A DNA stretch of 64,000 nucleotides from Raphanus sativus (GCF_000801105.2 NC_079517.1:5270001-5334000), one strand, 5' to 3'. Shown: positions 1 to 13,167, numbered from the stretch's first letter. Numbers and translations are program-made. Notes: generated from the letters alone by a model not told the origin.

Positions 1-170
1 AATCTGCTCAAAAGCATTTCCGATTCAAGGAGTCGCAAAAAAATAAAAAAAACTCATTAAATCACAAAGGTACTAAGTTTCATCTGTAAACTAACAGACC
101 TTAGAGCTACAATTTAACTTCTAGCAACTGTATATGTTCCGTACATGCCTTCCTAAACTTTGGAGCAACC

Positions 171-447
171 CAAGGCTGTCTCAAAAAAATTTTGGACCCT
201 GTTCAAAAAATATTAATGATATTATTTAAAATATAGTGAAATAGTTTTAGAAATTAATAATTCTATTTATATATGTTTAACATTTTTTTATAAATTATAA
301 ACTCTAAATTAGTCAATAATATATCTAAATTTTAGAGTTTCATACCACAATTTATATATATATTGTTGAAAAATTCTTATTTTTTTTTGTTTTTATACTT
401 GGACCCTGTTCGACTGTTCCACTTGCACATGCTATTAGACGGCCCTG
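171..447. mobile_element. hAT-like non-autonomous element or relic
   Basis: The left end reads CAAGGCTGTC and the right end, reverse-complemented, reads CAGGGCCGTC, an imperfect terminal inverted repeat. The flanking copies AGCAACC (164-170 and 448-454) form a 7-8 bp target duplication. The inside is AT-rich and holds two copies of the phrase GGACCCTGTTC. No transposase is encoded. The termini and duplication size fit hAT elements; the family name is inferred. Confidence 0.6.
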
Positions 448-454
448 AGCAACC

Positions 455-3400
455 ATAGAACATATATCTACAACGTATCATAATCAAGCTCAGCCTAGTT
501 AGGGCTTTGCTAACTTTGACGTTTACATACTTGTTTGCCCAATAGTTTGCTACATGTGTTAGCAATATAGACATATAGTTTTAGCAAAAAAAAAATAGAC
601 ATATAGTTATTACTTATTAGTCGGTGATTAATCAATATAGTCGGCTAAACCGGTTTGTTTATGATTTTGTCCACACTTCCATAAATTTCTAATGCAGGGC
701 ATGTTTTTCTCTGTCGATTGAATAATTTTGGTTTTATCGACATCTCCGCCACATGTGGTTAACCTTTCTTTTTCTTTTTGCCAATTTTGTTTTCCTAAGG
801 TTAATAATTGCTTTGATTTCTCATTAAAACACTCGATACTAAAAGAGAATAATGTAGTAGAGCTGTAGACGTGCTATCATATAGACGTGTTGAGAAAGGT
901 CAAAACGAGTAGATATTCGTTGAAAGCGTAACCTTTAAGTTTTGAAGTACGGTTATCTTGTTATTTATATCGTTTAAAGCAAAGTTTACCTAGTTAACGT
1001 AACCACTCCCACCGTATATTTTTCTGTCTAACAATCCGCTGCAATTTTCAAATATATTCTGTGTATATATGCGCCACAGTTTGCAGATGCAATATATATT
1101 AACACCTTTTATTAATTAAAAGGTTACTTTTTTTTTTTTGTCATCATACATACATATTCATATAGACTCTGCACACCAAACTGGTAGCTCTGCATCCATG
1201 TGGACTACAAAAGACGATTGTTGTCTGGCACTACGTGCTAAACGGTTCGCCTTTGAATTTGCCGTCCGTGGTACATGAATGAGATTTGAGCTATGAAAAC
1301 TGGCTTGTAAACTCTTAATATCCTCCAGATAACTTGCAAACGCTGTGTAACTTTTTAATATATAGTTTGAATATCATCTATTAAAAACGGTCATGTGTAA
1401 TTTTTTCTTAAATGAACCATCCTTAAAATAATATTAATTTAAATATATCATTTGTTTTATTTCTCATCATTAATAGAAAATTATTGTCTACTAGTCTAAA
1501 TAATATGTGGTAAACAATTATAAACATATGAACTAAGTATAAACAATTATATATGTTTAAAAACAGTTACATGTATTTACCATATCCTAAATTTAGAAAC
1601 GATTTACCATATTCCTATAAAATTTCTCAAATATCAAACCAGTTTATATTCTTTCTTTCTAATACTTTCATAAACTATACATTATAAAATCCAGAAAAAA
1701 TCATATTCGGTACACATGATATGATAAATATACCCAATATCATCTAAGTTTACTTCTATTTATACACATGACAATTATAAATCATTTGACTTGTATATAT
1801 ATACATTATGACTATATTTACTCAAAATACTTATTTGCTCCATATATTTGTACTACATTGTATACATGTCCAAATTAAGAACTTGATAGAAAATCAAACC
1901 AAGCCAATTAAATAAATAAATCAAATATTCAAGTAGACAATACCAAGCTTTAAAAAACTGGTCATGTTACACTAATATTTTGAAAACAGAACGATTTACA
2001 AATATCACACAATACTTTTATGAACATTTTAAAAATCATGATCTCTCATTTAAAACATATATAAATTTGATACTATTAACATATTCAACTAAATTTACCA
2101 TGATAAAAATATATTCCATAAAGAAATATTAATTAACAAATAAAAAGATCATTATCTTAACATACCATAAAGTCTTCATTTTGTTTCCACTTTTTAATTG
2201 AAAAAAAAATCTAAATACACAAAATCAATTTAGATTTTCCATAACAATTCTAAATCTTTTATCCTTCACTTAAAATTCCCCATGAAACAAAAGAACATTT
2301 CATCAACAATAAACCATAAAATCCTCATTTTTCCATGTTTTTATTATAAAGTGAATAAATTCAAAAAAAAAGATCAATTTAGTTTTCCATAACAACTCCA
2401 AACTTTTTATATCTTTACTTAAATATACGAATTGATTTAGGATTGCATAATTACCATAACCAAAATGTTATCACGATTTTGGAAATGAATGATGTTCATT
2501 TTCTAACATCATAGAGAATTGATTAAAGTACCACTTTCTTAATACACATTTTCATCTTTATGTTAACCACATTTACTTTTGTTTCTAAAGAATTAAATAG
2601 ACATTTATAAACTTAAGTTTAACTAATCTAAACTTAGGTATTTATTTTTATTTTTAAATAAGTAAATAGACACTTATAATCATAAACCATAAAGTTAACA
2701 AATCTAAACTTAGAATTTAGATTTGAGGGATAGAGTTTTGAAATGTGAGGTTTAGAATTTTGATAAATATATAAATAAAATTTTAAAATAATATAAAATT
2801 AAAATAGTTTCAAACATAATTTTAAAATTTTGGAGAAAATTTGAAAAAATTGTTTTCGCAAATCCAAAATTTTTATAGAAAATTCGAATTTGAAAAGGTG
2901 TAATTTAAAAACTAGAAAAATTTATTATTTTTATTTAAATAATTATTTATATTTTTATTAAGTAAGGATATAAATATCGTTTGCCTCTCTAGTGAAATGA
3001 AACCTCGTATTTAGGTATTTTTAAAATTGTCTATATAAAAAATAAACATAAATAATACTTAATAGTACCAAATGAAATGTAAAAGTGAAATTTTCCCTAC
3101 TTTAAGTCATACATTGGTTCTTTGACCATTCTAGCACCAAAATATATTAATTGTTATTATGTTTGATATTCAATAGCTCGATTAATATATATCTTTTTCA
3201 TTTATCATATCTATAAATACTTTAATACTGTTTAAAATTAGTATGTTTCAATATTGTAAAATTTTCATAAATATTATCTAAAATAAATACAAAATAATTT
3301 AAATCAATGAATCTTTCCATATATTAAATCGTCTAATAATCAAAAACAAATTGATTCATTAAATAAATAATAAAAGTTATACACAAATGGTTTGAAATAA

Positions 3401-3635
3401 TTAGATAATAAATATTTAAATTATATCATTATTTTGTCTGAAAAAGTTATATTAATATTTTTAAATATCTAGTTACTTATCATTGTGATATTGAAGTTTA
3501 GTTATTCCATTTTAAAGTATGACACATGTCGTAAATAAACACCAACCGTGTTGAGTTTTCGACCTCTACATCCAAATTATTAAAAAAAATAAAAATCAAA
3601 AAAGAGCCAATAACAATTAATTTAATTATTAAATT
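455..3635. other. AT-rich intergenic spacer, no gene seen
   Basis: About 3.2 kb of strongly AT-rich sequence with short homopolymers. I see no convincing open frame, splice structure, tRNA or rRNA. It ends at the promoter of the inositol polyphosphate kinase gene, where TGTATATATTC (about 3639-3649) is a plausible TATA box. Old decayed transposon sequence is likely but not identifiable by eye. Confidence 0.6.
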
Positions 3636-3649
3636 TATGTGTATATATT

Positions 3650-4577
3650 CATCCAGCTAGATCGCTTCGGAGCCTCAGAAAAGAAAGACACGAACAGAGA
3701 CAACGCTCTCTCATCTGCGAATCGTAATCCTTGTTATCGTCTTCCTCATCGTTCTCCGTCACGATTTATTTCTTCTAACTTTTGTTCGGTAAAATCTTTA
3801 CTTCGTTTAACCACAAATGTTCCTTCCATTACTGTTTTACTTGAATCTATAATAAAGTTTTTTCTTTTCGCAAACGGATCCTACCTTTTTTTTTTGCTAA
3901 AAGTTCTTAACCTTTTCTGCGTTTTTAGCAATAGATCCCACGAAAGTTTCTTTTTTTTTTTTAATTGATACTTGGATTCGCGGAATTTTATTATTTAGGG
4001 TATAAGTTTGTTTCCATTCACTTTATTCTCTTGTTCTACAAGCGATGCTGGATTTTTCTCGTTTTTTTTAATATTTTCCTTTGTAAATGAGAAGAGAATT
4101 GAAGAACCCTAAATCTGATTTCTCGATGGAACACGTGGTATTGATGATTCAGAATCTCCCTATGGTAAAGTTAGAATATTTAGTTCTGCAAGTAGAGTAT
4201 GTATGCTGTGGTGGATTCTCATTTATGTGTATGTGATGGTGATTGATTTGCAAAGCTGTATCTATTTTTAAGTTCCTGAGCTGTTCTTGTTTATTGGTTT
4301 CAGATATCTTCAGAAAGGTGATTACTTTTAGGGATTAGTATCCTCTGTGTGTTGCATTATCAGGATCTTTCCTATTAGGGTTCATATCTATAGCTTGGTC
4401 TTCTTAAATTGTGACAACGTTAAGTTTAGCTTACTGCGTGTGATGGACTCTGTCTCTTCCTGAACCTTTGTTGTCTGATTGAAAACTGAAGTTCCAGATT
4501 TTGTGTTCTTTGGATTAGGAGTGGGTTCTAATTATCTGATTACTTAATCTTCAGGTTTTCATCGTACTCTGGGCAAG
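3650..4577 (+). promoter_or_regulatory. 5' leader of IPK2 with a leader intron
   Basis: A TATA-like TATATATTC near 3641 precedes a C/T-rich leader. A good donor (TTCG|GTAAAATC, intron from 3789) and acceptor (CTTCAG|GTTTTC, intron end 4554) define a roughly 766 nt intron. The start codon lies 23 nt after the acceptor. The transcription start is not fixed by sequence alone. Such 5' leader introns often raise expression of plant genes. Confidence 0.6.
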
Positions 4578-5432
4578 ATGCATCTCAAGGCCCCTGAACA
4601 TCAGGTTGCAGGACACATTGCTAAAGACGGGAAGCCTGGTCCTCTAGTCGACGACAAGGGCCGGTTCTTCAAGCCACTCCAGGGGGATTCTCGTGGTGAA
4701 ATCGAGGTCAAGTTCTACGAATCTTTCTCCTCAAACACAGAGGTCCCTGCTCACATCCGTAGATACTTCCCAGTGTATCACGGCACTCAAGCTGTTGAAA
4801 GCTCTGATGGAGCAGCCATGATTGTGCTGGAGAATCTCCTTTCGAAGTACTCTAAGCCATCGGTGATGGATGTCAAGATGGGTTCGAGAACATGGTACCC
4901 TGAAGCATCCGAAGAATACATCCAAAAATGCTTGAGGAAAGACGCTAGGAGCACCACCGTGTCCTCTGGTTTCAGGATCTCTGGCTTCGAGGTGTACGAC
5001 CACAAGGAACTGAGTTTCTGGAAGCCCGACAGGAAGCTTCTGAACGGGATCAAAGTCGACGGCGTGAGACTGGCTCTTCGGAAGTTCGTATCTTCCAACA
5101 CACTCTCTGACACCAGCTCGAAACCCGACTCTGCTTTTGCGTCTAGCGTTTACGGCGGTTCCAACGGGATCTTGACGCAGCTGTTGGAGCTCAAGACGTG
5201 GTTCGAGAACCAGACGTTCTACCATTTCAACTCGTGTTCGATTCTGATAATCTACGAGAACGAGTCCATACAAGATGGTGATGCTCGAGCACAAGTCAAG
5301 CTGGTGGATTTCGCTCATGTTCATGATGGTAATGGCGTCATCGACCATAACTTCTTGGGTGGGCTCTGTTCTTTCATCAACTTCGTTCGTGATATTCTTC
5401 AGAGCTCAGATGATCAGTCTACACAAGACTGA
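4578..5432 (+). CDS. IPK2a: Inositol polyphosphate multikinase, IPK2-alpha type
   Basis: This intronless coding region gives 284 residues, very close to the roughly 286 of Arabidopsis IPK2-alpha (At5g07370). The enzyme phosphorylates inositol trisphosphate and tetrakisphosphate at the 3 and 6 positions toward InsP5, feeding phytate and inositol-phosphate signalling in nucleus and cytosol. The family signature PxxxDxKxG is present as PSVMDVKMGSRTW at about residue 94. A later VKLVDFAHV near residue 236 supplies the conserved metal-binding aspartate, and the C-terminal NFLGGLCSFI helix is typical. The plant N-terminus with GHIAKDGKPGPLVDDKG supports the ATG at 4578. The intron is in the leader, as described above. 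It lies upstream of, and on the same strand as, the next gene. Identification is by recalled family sequence and is strong. Confidence 0.96.
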   Translation: MHLKAPEHQVAGHIAKDGKPGPLVDDKGRFFKPLQGDSRGEIEVKFYESFSSNTEVPAHIRRYFPVYHGTQAVESSDGAAMIVLENLLSKYSKPSVMDVKMGSRTWYPEASEEYIQKCLRKDARSTTVSSGFRISGFEVYDHKELSFWKPDRKLLNGIKVDGVRLALRKFVSSNTLSDTSSKPDSAFASSVYGGSNGILTQLLELKTWFENQTFYHFNSCSILIIYENESIQDGDARAQVKLVDFAHVHDGNGVIDHNFLGGLCSFINFVRDILQSSDDQSTQD

Positions 5433-5872
5433 AGAGTATTTACATATACATGGCACCACTGAAGGAGCATTAGATTTAAAGTTTTTTTTTATATTACTTT
5501 TGGGTTGGCTGATTCATTTTTGTGGATTTATACCATGTCTCCCTCGAATATTCTTGGTTATCTAAAGAGTATACATACATTCGTACTACTCTTTTGTCTT
5601 CTCTTCATATATGCTAAGTTTTCAGCTTTTGGACTATGCCATTCTTTGATAAAAAAAAAGGACTATGCCATTCATTGCGAGTTGTGAAAAATAATACCAC
5701 AGAAAAAAATTTAAGGGCCAGAATCGAATATTCCTAGAAGTATAGGGACTGAAATGAAAATCGGGCGTCATTCATTTAAATTTTAAACAACTCTGCTCTG
5801 CTTTCTCACTTTTCAAATTCCCATCTCGCGCGAATCGTTAGGTGGAGGAAGAAGACGAGGATTGACTGAGAA

Positions 5873-8800
5873 ATGGTGCTAGTATGCTTCGTCTTGGATC
5901 TGCGTAACATCTCTCCGTCTCTGATCGGAGATCTAAAGCAGGTCTCTCTCTAATCGCTACGATTTCTTTCCACCGTCAGTAGAATTTTCTGTTCGTTGAT
6001 CGAATTTGATTCTCGTATTAGCGTATTGTATGAAGCTCGAAATCGATTGTTGCTTCAATCGAATTTGATATTTTCTGCTGCGAATTTTTGTAGTCGTTTC
6101 TGAATCTCGCCAATCTACACGCTATTTCGTCGTCTCCGGTAGATGCTGATCGGATTGGTTTGTGTTATATCCTGAAGGATCGGATTTCTGGAAGCGATCA
6201 GGTTAAAACTCATCTATCGTTGCTTCCTTTCTAATTTTTTCGGTGATTGTGTGTGTGTGTGGTTTGTTTACGTTTTTGATGGATCTAGCAGTTCAAATTT
6301 GCGTACACTCCCAGTGGGAACTTCTGTCTACGTGACTTCCATCACGCTGTAAACAGCTTGCCTATGGATGCGTTTCTACCGGAGATAGATGAATCGGGAG
6401 CCGTATCTTGCGGAGGTGTGTCTCTTAAGCTATCGAGTGTTCTGTGTGATCGAGCTATGTACTCATGGGGAGGTAGAGACATCATGAGGAAAGTTATCGT
6501 TCTGAGTTCATGCTTCCCTAAAGATATGGATTCTGAAGCGAGGAACACTCTTATGGTCAGCCAAATACTGTATTTGTTAGTGCTTTATCTAGCTTGTTTT
6601 CTCAGTTGTAAGTCTTTTTTTTTTTTGGCTTCAGGCTGCAGCAGATAAATGTGTGTCGGTTGAGTTTCTTTTGCTTGATAAGAGAGCAAGTCATTTGAGC
6701 TATACGCAGGAGAAGACTAATAGATTCCTCAGATGTCTCTCGGATCTTGACAATTGTTCATTTCAGACCTGCATCCCAGGTAGGTTCCAAATAACAAACA
6801 GTGACTAAAGTTTATCAGATTTTGTTGTCTTGCTGTTTGTAGTAGTTTTTCTTTGCCTCCCATAAGATTTTCAGGCTAGCTTAATCATTTAAATCTGGTA
6901 TCTGTAATGAGGCAACGCAAGGATAGATCCTCAACATTTCCGGAGATAGGATACTGATCCATTTTGTGAAATTTCAGATGGAAAATCACTTCGTGGCCTT
7001 GAAAATAAATGGCTTCAGGATATAAAGGATGACACTGGAGAATCACTGCAGGTCCAATTTATCTTCAAACGCAACCTTGTTGGCTCAGTGAACAAGATCT
7101 TCTGCAATCTCAGTGCAGCCACAAATCAGATTGTCGACGGATTTAAACCTTGTCAAGTACTGAGCCATTACCCTAAATTTGAATATTTTATCTCTCAATA
7201 AGCTTGCACTTTGCGTTCTTAGGCGGATATTGGATATGTTCATATTGTATCACGTCAGCTTAATGCTTTGTCCACAACTTGTTTTCATCCTCTTTGTTGC
7301 TTTTGACAGACATGCAGGTGTCACGGAATCCCAGTGCGAGATTCAGTGGAAGTCACAACAGAGAAGCTGCAATGCTCTGTAACGAATCATGATCTTGGGA
7401 AGTATGATATTATTGAAAGTTCTGTGAAAGTTGGTGAGAGAACTGTTCTGTTTTTGCCTTCAATACATAGCCTCCCGAAACTTCATCCAATTTCTTCCAA
7501 GATCGATTTCACTATCATTGAGAGGACTAATCTAACTTCTATCAATGAAGGTAATGGTTTTTAGCTACTCGAAGTGATATTCTTTCCAGTTCGGTCTCAT
7601 ATTTTGACTTTGTTTCATTACTCCAAAATAGAAAACTTGATTCAAGTATACTTTGACGTAGGCATAATTATTGGGAGGCCTTACATTGTGAGCCCTTCAA
7701 CTTGTCATGAAACGGAAGATTCTTCAGAAGAAATGGATCAACAAGATCTGAACACTCAGAGTAAGCAGACTGTTTCCCTACAGAAACCCACATTGCAGTA
7801 TTGCTTCATAGCTTTCCTAAGCAGCTAGAAATGCAGTTTTTCAGGGACTATGTGGTGCACTATATTCAATGGACCAAGGATTGGTTTGTTCTTCAGACTG
7901 TAATCTAGACACCAGGAAAGTCGTGGAGTTTCATTGTTATTACATTCTTCAACCGTCTGAAAACGGTCCAATGCTTCTGAGGGTAAAAATTCATTACCTT
8001 CACTCTCTTCCTTGACAAATAACAGTAGCATCCTGAATAGTATTCTCCTCATGATATAGCAAAGTTGTTATGACTTGAATTTGTTTAGTTTCTTAGTTTA
8101 ACAAAAAAAATCTGTTTGCAGAGATTGGCAGGGTCAGAGGAAGTCCTTCCTATTTCTACCAGTGTCAATCAGTTTGCTGAATCCTCTATTCCTAGAGAAA
8201 TCGAGATTTCTGTCAAAGGCGCTTTGTTAGAGGTCGCTTTCATTACAGTCTGTTGATAGTCATAGATAGTTGTATTTAGTCCTCTAACTTTCTTTTCTTT
8301 ATTTTGTTCTACTTGAGCAGATTGAATCAATAGACTACAATCCTCTGACACACAACAGAGGCTTCCACCAAACATTGAACCTCATTGTGAAAGAAAGTCT
8401 TCAATTTGGGTGATTGTTCTCTTCCTTTATTCTCATCTTCAGTGCTAACCTCCATGAAAATCTGTTACAACTCTCTTAAGTTTTGTTGTTTGTGGCAGTT
8501 CACTACATTCACACTTGGACGACGCAACATGCGAAGTGAGCTCAGTTGTTTCAGATCCTGCAGTTCCGATGGCACAGACATTCCCATGCATAATAAATCC
8601 ACCCATAGAAGAAGAAACACGTCAGGAAATCCAGATAACTGATGAAGAAGACGAAGCAACAGCTTCCATTACTAAAGAATGGGAACAAATAGTAGTCACT
8701 GAGTCTCGCATTAAGTCTCCTTCTCCGGTTTTGACTACGCCCAAACCAAATACAAACTGTCCGTTTCTGTCACCTAACAACAAGCAGGCCGATATGAAAA

Positions 8801-9027
8801 CGTCCATGATATTGGAAAGACTTGAAGCTCCGAGAAAGATGAGAGGGAAAGTTGGATCACCAAGCGTAGCAGTCACAAGTAGCCAAACCTCACCGGATGT
8901 CTCAGTCTTGTCTCAGAAGAAGCCTCTGATTCCTTTTCAGACAAGTCAGGTTTCAAACCACCAGACTATTTCATCAAGCCAGCTCATGAAACCTAGCTTC
9001 CAAAGGCTGAAACGAAAACATAAGTGA
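5873..9027 (+). CDS. Conserved plant protein of unknown function (At5g07380-type), 659 aa
   Basis: Eleven exons join in phase: 5873-5941, 6094-6201, 6292-6555, 6635-6779, 6978-7156, 7310-7550, 7662-7760, 7837-7982, 8122-8232, 8321-8409 and 8499-9027. They total 1,980 nt. All introns are GT-AG. Exon 8 uses the acceptor ATGCAG before TTTTTCAG; the later acceptor breaks the frame. The protein opens with a hydrophobic strand (MVLVCFVLDLRNIS) and a helix (LKQSFLNLANLHAI), suggesting a von Willebrand A-like alpha/beta fold. A cysteine cluster (PCQTCRCHG) lies near residue 255. The last 180 residues are Ser/Thr/Pro-rich with an acidic patch (ITDEEDEA) and a basic end (RLKRKHK), so probably disordered. 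No catalytic motif is visible. By position it matches At5g07380, which I know only as uncharacterised. Exon 1 and the last exon are least certain. A Treslin-like role is discussed as a hypothesis. Confidence 0.82.
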
Positions 9028-9401
9028 GCTTTAATGGTACGACGCTTCTCTTCCTCTGTATATCTTGAGAATCCAGTACAGATGGTTGTGAAAGTTCAAA
9101 AGAGTTTTTATACATTTTTTTTTTTTTGCGTTGAGACAGCGTATAGGAGAGGAAGAACAAGTCAATATCCTATCTCGAAGAGACTTGAAGTTCGGAGAAA
9201 AGGTAACAAATCACAGTATAGAAATGTTCTGCATTTGCGTTGAATGATACGAACATGATTAGTTTGTACAAGAACCAAAACTGTATTAAATCACAGTATC
9301 TGTACAATTTCTATACAAAGTTCTTCAACCATTAAGGCAATAACTCAATAAGCTCTTTTCAAGGCTCTTAGAAATTTACATATATATATATTACGTTATT
9401 C

Positions 9402-12400
9402 TTAGAAATTTTCTTTATGGAAACAGAACTTGGTGGAAGTATTATGAGAGAAATCCAGTGCTAAGTGTCTCAGCTCTTTAACTAATCCAGCTGCTCCGCA
9501 ATAAAACACTCCTGTCAAAATATATCAACACACATTTTTATATCATTTTGCATTTAGTTTATATTGTGGATGAGTGTGGTTTCTATGAAACTCACCAACT
9601 CTAGTCTTAGGATGCTTCACAGCGATTCTTTTGTAAACACTTCTCCAGTTTGGCCTAGCGAAATGGGACATGACACGTGTCCCTGACACAACGTCCACTC
9701 CATGCTTAGCATGGTTCAGCGACTGGAGCATCGTGATCAGTGCGGACCTCGCGTCTCCTTCCTCGTAGACGCTGGTGCAGTAATTATGCAGCTCAATGAC
9801 CTTGTTGCGGTCTGTTAACGCCACTTCGTCCATCACGTTCTTGAACCAGTCAAAAGATCCTTGCTCTCTTGTGACCCAGTAGAAGTAAGCTCTCTTGGTT
9901 CTAAACGTCTCACTTCTTCTCGCTGGGGAAAGAGGAGGTGTGACCATGTTGTGAATCGGTGACTGTCTTCGGTTACTGTTTCGTCCTTCTTCTATATCTC
10001 CGTTGCCTTTTATGTTATTGATAATGTCCTTGACAATGCTTATCATTGGAGTAGCTCCGATTCCTAGACCCACAAGTAGAACAACTTCGAAATTCTTGTA
10101 GTCTTGTGCTGGTGCTCCGTATGGACCGTCGATTAGGATTCTTGGAAAACTAAACAGATCACAGTTTCAAAGTTAAAGCAGCTTAGTCTCATTAACTGAT
10201 GGATAAGCTACTGATAAGACTTACTTAGGAATGTTATTCAGGAGCCTCGGGTCGGCTCTGTTCTGTCTGTTTTCATCAGGAAGGCGTGGCTTACACACCT
10301 GAGGATCACATACATACGAAGTAAACTACATACTTTTGGACTCGATGGATCGCTTGTGTTTATGTTTAGTGGAGAAATTGGAGTACAGTACCTCAGAGAA
10401 TAGTTGTCTTAATTGCTTAGTCCAGTCTCCTAATACCCTAATGTGGACACTCAGGTAATCATCTGCTGGAGCCGAGGTAATTGAGAATGGATGCCTGTTT
10501 ACATGCAAACCACTTTTCAGTTTGCTTCCATGAATGTCTCTTGGATTAATTTTTGTTATTACCATTCTAATGAAGAAACTTCAGAACAGTTGAGGTACAT
10601 GTATTGTCCGCTTTTGTATCTGAAGTTGCTCGGTCTTGACATTTGAAGCGACAAGACATTCCCTGGTAATACAGCAACCTGTTGAAGAATTAAAGGTAAT
10701 GAATAAGTATGTTCATCCTCCAAAGTTCTTCTATATTTCAATATAGAAATGTTTATAGTTAGATTCCACCTTAAGTATTGAAACAGCCTCGATGCCTGAT
10801 CTGAACGCACGAATCAACCTTTCAGACAAGTAAAGAACGACTGGTACCATCAAATACATCCATGTCTAGTAAATCACATGAAAACCAAAATTAGAGTCCA
10901 TATGGAATCAGTTACATCTTTGTACAGATTGTAAGTTACTAACCGTTTTCTTGGACCATTCCTTGATTAGGTAAACATAGTATCCGTGAACAATGAGGAG
11001 CGAGTAGACGATAACAAACAAGTGGTGAGAGTACCAGAAGGCGTTGAAGCCTGTTATTTTCTTCAATGGTCCAGGAAGATTGAGCTTATTGCGTCTGAAC
11101 CATGGTGTAGCCAATGTGAAGGCTATAGTCATTAGTATAACCATTGCAATCCCTGTAACTCCTTCCACAGACTGCACAAAGTCCATATATCTCTTTCTCT
11201 GTACCCCAAAATACTTAACCATTGGCTCATACGTCTCTTCATCTGCAGCGATCAACCTGGGGAAATCGCAGGCCAAGTGAGATGTGGCATGGATTGCTAC
11301 TCCAATTGAAATTCCTATTGCTATAACCTGTGTAAGATTCAATCATAGGCTTTCATATTATAATTTAATATGGAACCTTTTTTTTATAATTTAGGCCATG
11401 TTTATTGTAGGGTTCTTATGATAAGGTTCTTAGCGTAATATAAGAACCTCTCTTAATTTTTAACTAAAAAAAATTAGGAACCCCACCCTAAGAACCCTAC
11501 AATAAACATGCCTTTAGGAAGCTAACATTACCTTGTGAAAATTGAGGCTGTCATCGAAAGGAACAACAGAACTTAACACGGTTTTGGTCCGGAGCCAAGT
11601 GATGGTGTTCCTACAAACGGGTAACAAAATCAAAGCCATGTTTAGTTTAAGGGTCTCTGCAGCTCCTTTGGCTACACAAACACAAACTCCCATAACTTGG
11701 TAAGGGGATCTCTTCTTATACTGCATGAACTTCCACGTGAACAGCCCGGACATAACACCTATCCATAGAGCCATCACCCACACTCTCTTCCAGTTATCCA
11801 ACACAAGATACTTCACCCCTCTGAAAACACGCTCCCCGAGATTCCTACTTTGTGATATCCTGAGGTTATGACTTAGCATCTTGCTTAGGTTCTTTGTCTC
11901 CCCGTCTCTTATATTCTCCATCGGCGCTTGCAGCAGCAGTACCTCGAGATTATCTATCTGTTTGGCATTTTTTAACGACTCACATCAAAAAAGCACTCAC
12001 AAACTAGACTTCTTTTTTTTCTAGCTAAGAGAAATAAAACGAACCTCATTCACATACCATGATGTACCCGTAATGATAGGGATCTAATGTCTCCATAATC
12101 AAAGCAGCATACTCATCCGCTTGTCTCCGAATGTTCTCCAGTTCGTTTGCAGAAGCACTTAAACTTATAATCTGTATATGATGGGGAAAACAAAAACTAA
12201 TCAAAAATTTTAATACTCATCACTATAAAAACAAAAAAAAACAAAAAAGATTATACCTCTTTTACTTCGGCTTCATTTAACTTCCCATCCGCATCTCTAT
12301 CCACCCTGCAAATTCATACCACACTTGAGATATATATATATATATAATGTTCACGAGGGATATATATAAAGGGAATGGTTTGAAGGAAAACATTACATGG

Positions 12401-13167
12401 CAAAGAAAATTCGTAGCCTAGAGTCAAAATCCTGATCAGTGATCTGCTTCCAAAAATTTTCAAGCTGCCTCTTGTTTATAGAATCTCCACTTACATTTTC
12501 CCTCCTACGTAACGCGTCGAACAATGCCAAAGCAAAGTCCTTTGAATTAATCCCTGCATGTATCGAAAGTACTTCCAACTTTAGTAAAAGTTGGGATGAT
12601 TTTTGAAACTTGGCTTCTGCTTTTTTTACCTATACATTCACCGAATCTCGAACGGTGTAGTAAACCGTAGGTGTTCACGGTGATGTGGTGGAACCGTTTC
12701 TCGACTCCAGGCCAACCCGCGACGCCATCAGTCTTGGTGATGAACTTGAGACCCTTGAGCGCTTGCTCTGCCCGAGACTTCGAGCGCCGGAACTTAGCCA
12801 GCGGCGGGAGCGGCGGCTTTCTCGCCGCCGAGGAGGACGAAGCAGAGACAGAGGAAGCAACTCGTTTAAGTTTGGTTGAAACCGAAGAGGCTATACGTTT
12901 CAGACCCGAGTTGCTGCTCCTTCTCCCTGAAGGGTCTTGTCTCAGAAGTGATCCGGTGGTGCCCGTATGGTCCGGTGACGTCAAGCCGTACACGGAGACG
13001 TAGTCGTCGTGGATGTCTAGCGATATCTCCACGTAAGGTTGATCTTCCTCGTGGTATCTGCTCGTTGACGCTTTGTTCTTGATAGTCGCCGACGACTGGT
13101 CGCTGTACGGCTTCTCTGTGCCGCTTGGGTAGTAGGATCTCGCGTCTTCGAACCCTAGCTTTTGCAT
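9402..13167 (-). CDS. RBOHA: Respiratory burst oxidase (NADPH oxidase), RBOHA
   Basis: Twelve exons on the minus strand: 13167-12630, 12553-12397, 12305-12257, 12171-12058, 11957-11532, 11327-10944, 10865-10770, 10678-10563, 10494-10392, 10298-10225, 10149-9596 and 9511-9402. They give 906 residues, against about 902 for Arabidopsis RBOHA. The N-terminal cytosolic region is serine-rich and basic and is followed by an EF-hand (loop [12 protein letters not shown]). Then come the membrane segments with haem-coordinating histidines (ATSHL, YSHHLFV), an FAD-binding HPFSITSAP, and NADPH-binding stretches ([17 protein letters not shown]). It ends in the family tail FCFHKENF. The enzyme sits in the plasma membrane and transfers electrons from cytosolic NADPH to apoplastic oxygen, making superoxide, with calcium and phosphorylation control. 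It is convergent with the preceding gene, 375 bp apart. The start follows MQKLGFE. Intron 5 carries a MITE. Confidence 0.96.
11394..11512. mobile_element. Tourist/Harbinger-like MITE in RBOHA intron 5
   Basis: About 24 bp terminal inverted repeats (GGCCATGTTTATTGTAGGG at the left, matched at the right with a one-base gap) enclose a short AT-rich core. The flanks are TTTA on both sides, consistent with a TTA-type target duplication of PIF/Harbinger MITEs. The whole element lies inside the 204-nt fifth intron of RBOHA and makes up more than half of it. Confidence 0.8.

Noticed and set aside
4731..5348. 205-codon open frame antisense to the inositol polyphosphate kinase
   Set aside because: It lies wholly within the kinase coding region on the other strand and has no family features; it is a codon-composition shadow.
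12671..13082. Several open frames antisense to RBOHA exon 1
   Set aside because: RBOHA exon 1 has the right start, phase and homology; these frames have none.
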